Of a stretch of DNA of 41,998 nt, positions 1 through 6,623 are shown one piece after another. Within the stretch, counting starts at the first letter, position 1. Every line of letters begins with the position of its first letter. Under the pieces are notes generated by a model. It saw only the letters and a program-made list of their open reading frames with translations, did no database searches and was not told the DNA's origin. Origin of the DNA: an uncultured Atopobiaceae bacterium (GTDB taxonomy: Bacteria; Actinomycetota; Coriobacteriia; Coriobacteriales; Atopobiaceae); the NCBI GenBank assembly GCA_900770865.1, contig CAAGLU010000323.1:1-41998 (forward strand), read 5' to 3'. The translations under genes and the position numbers were made by a program.

Positions 1-910
1 AGACCTTCGATATGTCCATCTCGTTCACCTGAACCGAGACCGTCATCTGCGAGAGGTCGCCAATGGTGATGAGCGCGCCCGCAGACCCGGCGGCAGACGT
101 TGCCGTGGCGGCGGCTCCGGCTCCTGCGCCGGAGCCATCCGCCGCCCCTTCGACGGCGTTCATGACCACAATCGTCCCAGATGTGGGAGCCGTGACCGTG
201 CGCTTGCCTGCGGTGGCAACGGCGTCGTCGTAGGCCGATTGGGCCGTCTCAAGCGAGAGCTGTGCAGCGTCGACGGCATCGGCGGCGGAGTTCACCGTGG
301 CGAGGTCCGTCTGGTCCGCGTAGTAGGCGTTGTAGGCGGTGGTGTAGTTGTCCTTGGCAGAGGAGAGCTGCGTCTTTGCCGAGCGTAGCTGGATGTCCGC
401 CTCGCGAACGGCCTTGTCCAGGGAGTCGTTGCGGATGGTAAGCAGGGTTGTGCCGGCCTCCACGTAGTCGCCCTCGCTGACGAACACCTCGGAGATGATG
501 CCGTCCACCTCGGGCGTTACCACAACGGAGCTCACGGGCTGGACATTGCCGGAAGCCTTGACCTCATCCGTGAACTCGCCTCGCATTACGGGCGTAGTCT
601 GGATCGAGGGACCCTCGGGGACGTTCGCGCTTTGCTGAGAAGTCACAGTCCAAACGAGAACGGCGACAACCGCGCATGCAGCAACGACGCCAATGATGAT
701 GTTCCTGCGGCGGCGCCTCTTGCGGTGGGTGAGGAGACTCTCCATGGCGCTGCGGGTCTCCTCGTCCTCCTCGCTGTTCTCGTCAGGCAGGGGAGGCAGG
801 GCATTGGGGGAATCCCCAGAGATGACGGGGAGAGTGTCAAGCGGATGATCTGCCGGCGTGGTCTTGCTTGGTTCACCGAGGTCGTTGGTGTGGTCGGTCT
901 CCTGGGACAT
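1..910 (-). CDS. HlyD/MacA-family efflux adaptor subunit, 3' end outside window
   Basis: Host gene, read only for its first ~303 codons. It starts at an ATG (910-908) preceded by a GAGGAGG ribosome site. An acidic cytoplasmic N-terminus (about residues 1-60) and a basic patch (KRRRR) precede one membrane helix at about 69-88. After it come the first half of a biotinyl-lipoyl-like hinge (GNVQPVSSVVVTPEVDGIIS, FVSEGDYVEAGTTLLTI), a long alpha-helical hairpin region and the return lipoyl strand (GKRTVTAPTSGTIVVM). This order is typical of periplasmic-adaptor homologues that in Gram-positive bacteria partner MacB-type ABC exporters; the partner is not in the window. A Gly/Ala-rich insert lies at about residues 255-275. 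The prophage is integrated about 150 bp upstream of its start, so its promoter region borders attL. Confidence 0.85.
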   Translation of the reverse strand, partial: MSQETDHTNDLGEPSKTTPADHPLDTLPVISGDSPNALPPLPDENSEEDEETRSAMESLLTHRKRRRRRNIIIGVVAACAVVAVLVWTVTSQQSANVPEGPSIQTTPVMRGEFTDEVKASGNVQPVSSVVVTPEVDGIISEVFVSEGDYVEAGTTLLTIRNDSLDKAVREADIQLRSAKTQLSSAKDNYTTAYNAYYADQTDLATVNSAADAVDAAQLSLETAQSAYDDAVATAGKRTVTAPTSGTIVVMNAVEGAADGSGAGAGAAATATSAAGSAGALITIGDLSQMTVSVQVNEMDISKV

Positions 911-1145
911 GCGTCCTCCTCGCCCTAGGGTGCCAAATGGGTTGTGCGGGGTGCTGCCGAGCCTGTGGTGCTGAGTTCGTGACGGTGTCATGCCTGTTCA
1001 ACGCTCTTGTGGAAATGATACCGGCGCATTGCCATCAGAAACCTATCGGCAAGCTTACAAATCTGTAAGCGGCATTCAGTAAAACCGCAGGTGGAAGGCT
1101 TGCATAAGAGACTCGCGTCCTTATACGTCCTTAAGCGTCGAAAAA
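911..1145. promoter_or_regulatory. Intergenic region: host adaptor-gene promoter region and attL
   Basis: No gene is seen on either strand. Bases 911-1056 are the host upstream region of the adaptor gene and should hold its promoter; I see only a weak -10-like TATCAT on the minus strand and no convincing -35. Bases 1074-1145 are the left prophage end, between the att core and the integrase stop. They contain GTCCTTA twice (1117-1123, 1127-1133), a word that recurs at the right prophage end. Confidence 0.4.
1057..1073. repeat. attL core (17-bp direct repeat copy 1)
   Basis: ACAAATCTGTAAGCGGC is identical to 41843-41859 at the other prophage end, next to the integrase gene. In this left copy the flanking bases make a near-palindrome, CTTACA-AATC-TGTAAG (1054-1069), the kind of inverted core arms tyrosine recombinases bind. 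The exact crossover cannot be placed within the shared 17 bases. Confidence 0.8.
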
Positions 1146-2285
1146 TTAGCGGCGCTCCCAGCCCCTGAACGCGCACGCTATCGCCTCGGCGAACACGTCA
1201 ACGTCTGGGCGGAAGTAGTTGACCTCGCCCACGCCCTTTCCCGCGTGCCCCATCATCTTCTCCAACAGGTCGCGGTCCATGTGCATCTCCGAGCGCATGT
1301 TGGTGCGCCATGACGCCCGGAGGTTGCGCATGGGTGCCTCGTCGTGCCCCGCGAGCGCGCCGCCCCTTGCGAACGCCCTGCGCCACGCGGAGTCTATCGT
1401 GTTGCGCCCGACGATTCCGCCAAGCCCGTCATCGCACAGCCACTCGCTGCCGCTCGCCTCCGCCTCGGACACGCGCCCACTCAGCCACAGCGACCAAGGC
1501 TCTGGCACGACCACCCAGCGCGTCGAGGCCTTTGTCTTCGGCGGGCCTATGCGCCTGCCGCGACCGCCGAGTAGCTGCCTCGTCACGTGGGCGCACGCAA
1601 CCGTCATGCCGTTCACGTCGCGGAACTCGAAGTCACCCGGCTTGAGGCCGCACGCCTCCCCGACGCGGCACGAGCCGAACGCCTGCATAACGAACGGCAC
1701 CTCAAGCACGCTGCCCCTCAGCGCGTCTGCCATGTCGGCGCACTCCGAGAGCGGCCATATCTCCTTCGAGCGCTCGTCTACCCTCTCGCTCGTGCGGAAC
1801 TTGGATGCGGCTACGTTCTCCTCGACCAGCCCGTACAGCCTCGCGAGCCTCAGAATCTCGCGCATGACAATCTGCACGCGCTCGCCCATGGCCTTCGACT
1901 TGGTGAGAATCCACTCCTGGTATTCGAGGGGCGTTATCCCAGTCACGGAAACGTCACCCCAGCGCGGCTCGACGTGGGCGCGGTAGACGCCCATGTAGTG
2001 CTCATAGGACTTCGGCTTGAGCGAGCCTTCGCGCAGCCTGCCCTCAAGCTCCGGGACCCAGAACCTCTCCGCGACCTCGGAGACCGTCATCGTGGGCGTG
2101 TCATCCCAGTGCGCGACCTGCCTCTCGGACAGGAACCTCGCGGCCTCCCTGCGGGTCCACGGGCGCGTCATGGAGTGCCTCGCGTAGCCCCTGCCGTCGC
2201 GCTCGTCCGCCATCCACCGCACGCGGTAGACACCGTGGCGCACGCATTCAATCGAGCCGAACGAGCGCCGCTGGCCTTGTGCCAT
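1146..2285 (-). CDS. int: Tyrosine-type phage integrase
   Basis: Site-specific recombinase for integration and excision, 379 aa. An N-terminal arm-binding-like segment (about 1-60) is followed by a SAM-like core-binding domain (about 70-170) and the catalytic domain. Visible active-site elements are Arg ~205 in SCRVGEA, Arg ~321 in NLRASW, a GH motif at ~345 and the nucleophile Tyr ~357 in NYFRP. The usual HxLR box reads RNLR, so the box-II histidine is replaced. The ATG at 2285 is chosen because GGGGGAGG lies just upstream on the minus strand; an in-frame extension to 2360 would translate that ribosome site. It lies beside attL, as expected for a phage integrase. Confidence 0.93.
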   Translation of the reverse strand: MAQGQRRSFGSIECVRHGVYRVRWMADERDGRGYARHSMTRPWTRREAARFLSERQVAHWDDTPTMTVSEVAERFWVPELEGRLREGSLKPKSYEHYMGVYRAHVEPRWGDVSVTGITPLEYQEWILTKSKAMGERVQIVMREILRLARLYGLVEENVAASKFRTSERVDERSKEIWPLSECADMADALRGSVLEVPFVMQAFGSCRVGEACGLKPGDFEFRDVNGMTVACAHVTRQLLGGRGRRIGPPKTKASTRWVVVPEPWSLWLSGRVSEAEASGSEWLCDDGLGGIVGRNTIDSAWRRAFARGGALAGHDEAPMRNLRASWRTNMRSEMHMDRDLLEKMMGHAGKGVGEVNYFRPDVDVFAEAIACAFRGWERR

Positions 2286-2328
2286 AATTAACCACCGTCC
2301 TCCCCCTTTTACAGGGGATGGGTCGCTA

Positions 2329-2364
2329 GCCCGTGGGAGTTGACTTGGCCGGTCGCCCACGGGC
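2329..2364 (-). terminator. GC-rich hairpin after the exonuclease gene, possible terminator
   Basis: GCCCGTGGG (2329-2337) pairs perfectly with CCCACGGGC (2356-2364) around an 18-nt loop, between the exonuclease stop and the integrase start on the minus strand. There is no U-tract, so it may be a weak terminator or an RNA-processing/stability element that lowers integrase expression from the lysogeny transcript. Confidence 0.35.
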
Positions 2365-2394
2365 GTCTCTGTCTCTCATTACGGTTCTAACGGG

Positions 2395-3342
2395 CTACGA
2401 GTCGGTCCTCGCGTACTGCAGGAAGAAGTCATCGGACACTATCGAGACCCCGCTGCCGCCCACTGCGTACTCCTGCGCCTTCTGCAGCTTGCCAGATGGC
2501 TTGCCGCGCAGGCTCGGGTTGAACTCGAACGAGCCTACAACCAGGTAGTCGAGCGACTTTGTTACGGAGTTCTTGGGCGTAGCGCCCAGGTTCACCGCAT
2601 GTTGGTACGCCTCTGCCCTAGTCATTCCGTCAAGCGTGCCGGTGAAGCAGATGGTTGAGCCGTAGAACGGGTTGGACTCGTCAATCTCGTCAACCGTCTG
2701 CACGATGTCCTCGAACTTGGCCCTGCTCCTTGCCGTCGACTGCTTGGAGAATCCGGCATCCGGGTCTTCTCCGTACCTCTCGACCAGGAGCGGCCTCATG
2801 GTCTCGTAGCAGTACGCCGCTGCCTGCGAGTCTGCGAGGGCGCGGTGCTCCGAGTCAGGAACGTCAATGGACGAGCCGCCCTCCCTCTCGCAGCGCTTGA
2901 CAACCGCGTCCAGCGTCCTCTTCTTGATGTCATCGAACACGTGCCTTGAAATCCTGAGCGTATCCACAAGCTCGTTCTCGAATCCGTGGCCCAGGACGTC
3001 CCGATAGCTCTTGTCGAGGAACCTGGCATCGAAGCATACGTTGTGCCCCACGACGGGGGAGCCGCCTATGAACTCCGAGAGCGACGGCATCACGTCAGCA
3101 GGCACGGGAGCACCCTCAAGCTCCTCGCTCGTGATTCCCGTAAGCTCCTCGATGAAGCTGTCAATCGGGAGGTGGCTTGGCCTGACTAGCGACGAGAAGC
3201 GTTCCGTCACCCTGCCGCCGCTCACGCGAACCGCGCCGACCTCAATAAGGTCGCACCACCGCGTGTCGAGGCCTGTGGTCTCCGTGTCGAGAGCAACGTA
3301 GTCGCTCAGCGCGTCCAGCTTGGTTCTTGTCTTTTTTGCCAT
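2395..3342 (-). CDS. DnaQ-like 3'-5' exonuclease with C-terminal BRCT domain
   Basis: 315 aa. The N-terminal DEDDh exonuclease shows motif I DTETTG (Asp19, Glu21), motif II HNVCFDARFL (Asp105) and motif III with His166 and Asp171 in HRALADSQAA, so the catalytic set looks complete. Residues about 222-315 form a BRCT domain (STICFTGTLDGMTRAEAY, then SVTKSLDYLVVGS), which usually binds DNA ends or phosphopeptides. Proteins of this make-up process DNA 3' ends in repair or replication. The ATG has AGGAGG four bases upstream. It lies between integrase and repressor, a place where temperate phages often carry lysogen-expressed genes, so a role in defence or superinfection control is possible but inferred. 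Confidence 0.88.
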   Translation of the reverse strand: MAKKTRTKLDALSDYVALDTETTGLDTRWCDLIEVGAVRVSGGRVTERFSSLVRPSHLPIDSFIEELTGITSEELEGAPVPADVMPSLSEFIGGSPVVGHNVCFDARFLDKSYRDVLGHGFENELVDTLRISRHVFDDIKKRTLDAVVKRCEREGGSSIDVPDSEHRALADSQAAAYCYETMRPLLVERYGEDPDAGFSKQSTARSRAKFEDIVQTVDEIDESNPFYGSTICFTGTLDGMTRAEAYQHAVNLGATPKNSVTKSLDYLVVGSFEFNPSLRGKPSGKLQKAQEYAVGGSGVSIVSDDFFLQYARTDS

Positions 3343-3370
3343 TGCCCCTCCTAATGACGAATCCCTACGC

Positions 3371-3715
3371 CTACGCCGAGCGGCCTATACCAGCCTCAGC
3401 GATGGTCTCCCCCGGATACGCTACGGCAAGTCCGTGAGCGCTTGCCAGAAGCGCAGTCTTGCCGTCTTCTGACATCGAGCGATACAGCCCAGCAAGCTCG
3501 TCAAACCGCTTGTCGCGCTGTGGCGCGTCATTACCCACAAGTTCAGTGAGCGTGCAGCCCAACACCTGAGCGATTGCGGTTGCCTGGTCGAGCGCGATTT
3601 CGTTCTGCCCTGTCTCCCACTTTGCAAGGACCGAGTAAGAGACGCCGATTGCGGCGGCAAGCTCCTTGCGAGACATTCCACTGGCATCCCTGATTTCGCC
3701 GATTCTCGTCTTCAT
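3371..3715 (-). CDS. CI-like phage repressor (XRE-family HTH)
   Basis: 114 aa. Residues about 3-62 form a classic XRE/lambda-repressor helix-turn-helix (IGEIRDASGMSRKELAAAIG, VSYSVLAKWETGQ, ALDQATAIAQVLG). The short C-terminus (about 70-114) is helical and lacks a LexA-type autoprotease Ser/Lys pair, so induction is probably not by RecA-stimulated self-cleavage; the antirepressor downstream could do that job instead. The ATG at 3715 has GGAGA seven bases upstream; an in-frame extension upstream would run through the operator region. It is divergent from the Cro-like gene across a 130-base control region, the usual immunity-switch arrangement. Confidence 0.85.
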   Translation of the reverse strand: MKTRIGEIRDASGMSRKELAAAIGVSYSVLAKWETGQNEIALDQATAIAQVLGCTLTELVGNDAPQRDKRFDELAGLYRSMSEDGKTALLASAHGLAVAYPGETIAEAGIGRSA

Positions 3716-3845
3716 CGCTTGTCTCCAATCTCTACAGTGACAAGCCAATTTTTCCCTTTTAAATCCAAAATTACAATTGACAATTGGACTGTGAAGGCTA
3801 TTCTGTACTTGGTTTTGCATTCAGGGGGCAATTTTGGAGGTGAAC
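3716..3845. promoter_or_regulatory. Divergent CI/Cro promoter-operator region
   Basis: This AT-rich intergenic region has a rightward promoter TTGACA (3777-3782), 16-base spacer, TATTCT (3799-3804), leading into the Cro-like gene. CAATTGACAATTG (3774-3786) is a near-perfect 13-bp palindrome overlapping that -35 and, on the other strand, a TTGTCA that could serve a leftward repressor promoter. Related CAATTTT words flank it (3745-3752, 3829-3835). A repressor bound at the palindrome would cover the rightward -35 and affect both directions. Confidence 0.65.
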
Positions 3846-4070
3846 GTGGACACCAAATCTTTTGGCCATCGACTGCGCGTGATTATGGCAGACCGTGGCG
3901 TATCCGTTGGCGAGCTGGCTGAACGGTCTGGCATCTCGCGTCAGATGGTTGGCAGCTATCTGAACAACGGTGCAATTCCAAGCCTGCAAAACGCCTGCCA
4001 GATTGCAAGGGTCCTCGGAGTGAGCCTGGACGAACTTGCAGTCGAACCGCTCAAAAACGTTCTGAACTAG
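3846..4070 (+). CDS. Cro-like regulator (XRE-family HTH)
   Basis: 74 aa, almost wholly an HTH_3/XRE domain (GHRLRVIMADRGVSVGELAE, RSGISRQMVGSYLNNG, ACQIARVLGVSLDELA). It is the first gene rightward from the divergent operator, the position of Cro. The GTG at 3846 is chosen because GGAGG (3836-3840) is five bases upstream; GTG 3840 and TTG 3834 are in frame but overlap that ribosome site. It probably binds the same operators as the leftward repressor and opposes it. Confidence 0.83.
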   Translation: MDTKSFGHRLRVIMADRGVSVGELAERSGISRQMVGSYLNNGAIPSLQNACQIARVLGVSLDELAVEPLKNVLN

Positions 4071-4242
4071 CTCCACCTGCACCCTGAAAACCGAAAGCAC
4101 CGCACGGAGACGTGCCCTAGCAGCGAGCCTTGCAAGCGCGATGACCTGCGAACACGGGCTGTGGATGCGTCCACGGGCGCCCGAGGAGCGGTGCGGAGTC
4201 GGCAACGGGCCAAGAAGTCCCGACCGGCGAAAAGAAGCAAGA

Positions 4243-4321
4243 CCGTGCCACCCGCGCGTGTGGCGTGGATTCGCCATGTGGGCCTACTCCGTCCCACCGA
4301 TTGGCGTCTCAAGGACGGCAC
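4243..4321 (+). ncRNA. Candidate c4-type antisense RNA
   Basis: This lies in a 334-base gene-free stretch after the Cro-like gene. The segment folds into consecutive hairpins: GCCAC/GTGGC (4247-4251 with 4260-4264), a two-part stem CGCCA/TGGCG (4272-4276 with 4302-4306) enclosing GTGGG/CCCAC (4278-4282 with 4293-4297), and a small GTC/GAC hairpin (4306-4308 with 4314-4316). GTGCC/GGCAC (4245-4249, 4317-4321) could close the element. Size, hairpin layout and position upstream of an antirepressor fit the c4 antisense RNAs of phages P1/P7. The first hairpin (4243-4263) is complementary at 19 of 21 positions to 4365-4385, just before the next ribosome site. The family assignment rests on structure and context only. 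Confidence 0.6.
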
Positions 4322-4364
4322 AAGGCGCTGCCCAAAATTCTCAGCGCCGCCGCCCTGGCCCGCG

Positions 4365-4385
4365 CCTCACGCGCGGATGGCACGG
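4365..4385 (+). promoter_or_regulatory. Predicted antisense target in leader of small ORF
   Basis: This is the right arm of a 21-bp inverted repeat with 4243-4263 (two mismatches). It ends about six bases before the AGGGGAGGG ribosome site (4393-4401) of the next ORF, so pairing by the upstream RNA would probably hinder translation initiation. A hairpin GCGCTG/CAGCGC (4326-4331, 4343-4348) sits between the RNA element and the target. Confidence 0.55.
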
Positions 4386-4404
4386 AAGCGAGAGGGGAGG
4401 GAAG

Positions 4405-4674
4405 ATGAGCAAGAACAACAGCGGCGTCCTCACGGACGCCGGTTTGACGTACTTCGAGCGCAAGCACTTCGCACGGCAATTGGAGGCCATAGGCGTCAGC
4501 ACCTCCGGGCACGAGTTCATGGACCTAGCGGAGATGTCGGAGGCACTTGTCGGCACAAAGCACTCGTACGTAATCGAGGTGCTGCCGAGCTGGCAAGCCC
4601 TGGCCGTGAGGGAGGGCCACGGGAGGCTGGTCTACGTGCCTGGTGCCACCGACAAGAGCCACGACGCGAGCTGA
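4405..4674 (+). CDS. Small protein in the icd position of a c4/antirepressor operon
   Basis: 89 aa with no recognised domain; it starts MSKNNSGVLTDAGLTYFERK. The start follows AGGGGAGGG by three to five bases. It is the first ORF after the candidate antisense RNA and its leader holds the complementary sequence. In phage P1 the matching position holds icd, whose translation is blocked by c4 RNA, with knock-on loss of downstream ant expression. No sequence similarity to Icd is claimed. The last 43 bases overlap the 3' end of the convergent minus-strand gene, so the two transcripts would be mutually antisense. Confidence 0.6.
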   Translation: MSKNNSGVLTDAGLTYFERKHFARQLEAIGVSTSGHEFMDLAEMSEALVGTKHSYVIEVLPSWQALAVREGHGRLVYVPGATDKSHDAS

Positions 4675-5102
4675 GAGAGCATGTTGGCAACCTTGTCGAG
4701 GTTGAGGAAGACGCTCAGCGCCGCGCTCGCGGCCAGCGCCTTCGCCGCCTGCCTGCGCGAGTATGCGCGCTCATCCTCAATCTCCCTGGCGTGGCGCTCC
4801 TTCTCCTTGAAGTAGTTCCTGCCGTCAGGGGTGAGGTTGCCGTACCAGCCATCCTCCCTGCGTTCGAGCATGCCCTTGTATACCAGCGAGTCGCAGATGC
4901 TCCGCTCAACGTCGTATTGCGGGTCGTACTCGTAGCGCGGAGATATGAGCACGACAATCCCGCCCTCCGTCTGGTTCTCCACCGGGCGTCTCAGCTCTCC
5001 GTTCAGGCGGTGCTCGATGAAGTTCTCGACCATGCCGCCGTTCTGGTAGACCTCCACGAGCCTTTCCAGGAAAAGCTCTTCCTCTTGGTTCAGCTCAATC
5101 AT
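4632..5102 (-). CDS. Unknown protein with winged-helix-like segment and hydrophobic C-terminus
   Basis: 156 aa. The middle has a winged-helix-like pattern (YDVERSICDSLVYKGMLERR, then GNLTPDGRNYFKEKE), followed by a charged helix (ERHAREIEDERAYSRRQ) and a hydrophobic tail (ALAASAALSVFLNL, then LSQLASWLLSVAP). This resembles unnamed phage and Gram-positive proteins that join a small helical domain to a membrane tail. Its upstream ribosome site is weak. It is the only leftward gene inside the rightward early operon and converges on the small ORF after the antisense RNA. It may be expressed in the lysogen, for example for superinfection exclusion; this is inferred. Confidence 0.65.
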   Translation of the reverse strand: MIELNQEEELFLERLVEVYQNGGMVENFIEHRLNGELRRPVENQTEGGIVVLISPRYEYDPQYDVERSICDSLVYKGMLERREDGWYGNLTPDGRNYFKEKERHAREIEDERAYSRRQAAKALAASAALSVFLNLDKVANMLSQLASWLLSVAPGT

Positions 5103-5131
5103 GGCTCGATCCAATCGCAAGGAGGTTCGTG

Positions 5132-5200
5132 ATGATCTGGTGGCTCATCGCCATGTTCCTGGCGGGCGTGCTCGCTGCGCTCGGCAGGGGCTGGAAATAG
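5132..5200 (+). CDS. 22-residue hydrophobic micropeptide
   Basis: It starts MIWWLIAMFLAGVLAALG and ends with a basic tail (RGWK). Almost the whole peptide is one membrane helix. AAGGAGG lies seven bases before the ATG, one of the best ribosome sites in the region, which argues that it is translated. It sits between the divergent start of the leftward membrane-tailed gene and the antirepressor. A membrane-active or regulatory peptide is possible; no family is recognised. Confidence 0.5.
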   Translation: MIWWLIAMFLAGVLAALGRGWK

Positions 5201-5282
5201 CTTAGCAAATCGGTTCAAGGCAAAAAGGAAAGCCCGCCACCTGGTAGCGCAGGGACGGGCACGACACATGGAAGGAGCCAAA

Positions 5283-6056
5283 GTGTCAAACGAGATTTTA
5301 CCCCAAGTGTTCGACAACCCCGAGTTCGGTCAGCTGCGCGTCATCCAGGGCGAGAATGGCGAGCCGTGGTTCGTGGCCAGTGACATCGCCAAGGCGCTTG
5401 GCTACCGAATGGCGTCTGACATGACGCGCAGGCTTGACGATGACGAGAAGGGTACGCGCTCAGTGCGTACCCCCAGCGGCAAACAGCTGATGACAGTCAT
5501 TACCGAGGCTGGCGTGTACTCGGCAATCCTCGGCTCACAGGTCGAGGGGGCCAAGCGCTTCAAACGCTGGGTGACCCATGAGGTTCTGCCCGCCCTGCGG
5601 CGCGACGGGGCGTACGTGGCGAGCGACGGCACCGAGGATGACTCGACCCTCATGGCGCGTGCGCTCATCGCCGCGCAGCGCACCATCGACCGCAACAACG
5701 CACGCATCGCCGAGCTTGAGCCGAAGGCGCTGTTCGCGGACGCGGTTGCCGCCAGCGACGGCACGTGCCTGGTGGGCGAGCTTGCGAAGATGATGCGCCA
5801 GAACGGCCTGGACATCGGCCAGAACCGCATGTTCGTGCTCCTGCGCGATGACGGGTACCTCGGCAAGTCCGGCAGCAACCGCAACGTCCCGACGCAGATG
5901 GCGATGGACCTGGGCCTCTTCCGCATCAAGGAGACGGCGGTCACGCACAGCGACGGCCACGTGACCATCAACCGCACGCCGAAGGTGACGGGCAAGGGAC
6001 AGCGCTACTTCGTAGAGCGCTACTGCATCAAGAGGAGGCTCCCGGATGCTGGATAG
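5283..6056 (+). CDS. ant: Phage antirepressor (BRO-N plus KilA-C domains)
   Basis: 257 aa. The N-terminal BRO domain covers about residues 10-105 (GQLRVIQGENGEPWFVASDI, AKALGYRMASDM, ITEAGVYSAILGS, FKRWVTHEVLPALRRDGAYV). A helical linker follows, then a C-terminal ANT/KilAC domain (about 150-250; LVGELAKMMRQNGLDIGQNR, YCIKRRLP). Such proteins bind phage repressors or DNA and trigger lytic growth. The GTG at 5283 is used because AAGGAG is five bases upstream; an in-frame ATG at 5268 overlaps that site. Placed downstream of the c4-like RNA and the small leader ORF, it would be the output of that antisense circuit and could inactivate the CI-like repressor. Confidence 0.88.
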   Translation: MSNEILPQVFDNPEFGQLRVIQGENGEPWFVASDIAKALGYRMASDMTRRLDDDEKGTRSVRTPSGKQLMTVITEAGVYSAILGSQVEGAKRFKRWVTHEVLPALRRDGAYVASDGTEDDSTLMARALIAAQRTIDRNNARIAELEPKALFADAVAASDGTCLVGELAKMMRQNGLDIGQNRMFVLLRDDGYLGKSGSNRNVPTQMAMDLGLFRIKETAVTHSDGHVTINRTPKVTGKGQRYFVERYCIKRRLPDAG

Positions 6057-6210
6057 GGCGATTGACTGGGCAGTGGAGCACGACCTTCTGGCCTATGGCC
6101 CGTACGACCAGGTAACCATCACAGACCGCGCGTGGCCGTGGTGCGTGGCTGTAATGGCCGCGCTCGTGCTGCTAGCGGCCTACATCGAGCACGGTACCGT
6201 AATCGTCTAG
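6046..6210 (+). CDS. 54-residue protein with one C-terminal membrane helix
   Basis: It starts inside the antirepressor's last codons (11-base overlap) with AGGAGG seven bases upstream of the ATG, so it is translationally coupled. The first ~33 residues are polar (MLDRAIDWAVEHDLLAYGPY) and residues ~34-49 are hydrophobic (WPWCVAVMAALVLLAAYIEH), predicting a small single-pass membrane protein. No family is recognised. Coupling to ant suggests production during induction. Confidence 0.55.
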   Translation: MLDRAIDWAVEHDLLAYGPYDQVTITDRAWPWCVAVMAALVLLAAYIEHGTVIV

Positions 6211-6224
6211 GTTATGGAGGTTAC

Positions 6225-6623
6225 GTGAAGGACAGGAACAGTAGACATAGAGATATGTCAACCGCAGCTCAGGCGGCATATCCGAACGAGCACAAGCCGT
6301 GGTCGAACTCGGAGAAGCGGACCCTGTCTCGCAACCGCAACGAGGGCGCGGACGCGATAGCGGCGATTCTCGGGCGCTCCCCGAACTCGGTGCGCGTGAT
6401 GGCCTCGAAGATGCACGTCTCGCTCAGGGTCTCGCCGGGTGACGTGTGCCCGGTGTGCGGCGTCCACGAGATTAGGCCGCACACCGCAGCCGCGCGCCAC
6501 GGAATGTGCCCCACCTGCTGGACCAAGAAGCTCACCAGCCTCCGCGAGGAGGAGGCGAGCCTGAGGCAGGCCGAGCGCGACTACCAGGCGGCGAAGAAGC
6601 GCGCGCAGAGGAGCGGCCTATGA
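6225..6623 (+). CDS. SANT/Myb-like HTH protein with zinc ribbon
   Basis: 132 aa. Residues about 23-60 form a Myb/SANT-like helix-turn-helix (KPWSNSEKRTLSRNRNEGAD, AIAAILGRSPNSVRVMASK) like those in phage DNA-binding proteins. CPVCG and CPTCW pairs (about 75-100) form a probable zinc ribbon, and a charged helix ends the protein. The GTG at 6225 is used because TGGAGG is four bases upstream; ATG 6255 is an alternative. It overlaps the HNH gene by ATGA. Its likely role is a DNA-binding regulator or an accessory to the neighbouring HNH protein. Confidence 0.7.
   Translation: MKDRNSRHRDMSTAAQAAYPNEHKPWSNSEKRTLSRNRNEGADAIAAILGRSPNSVRVMASKMHVSLRVSPGDVCPVCGVHEIRPHTAAARHGMCPTCWTKKLTSLREEEASLRQAERDYQAAKKRAQRSGL

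Noticed and set aside
4071..4242. Possible extra gene or tRNA in the gap after the Cro-like gene
   Set aside because: No ribosome site, no coding bias and no cloverleaf or T-arm signature; only small hairpins such as GTGGA/TCCAC near 4160-4173 were seen.
4161..5132. 323-codon plus-strand open frame through the c4-like RNA region
   Set aside because: Arg/Pro/Ala-rich shadow frame that runs through the RNA hairpins and opposite the minus-strand gene; the properly spaced ribosome site belongs to the ORF at 4405.
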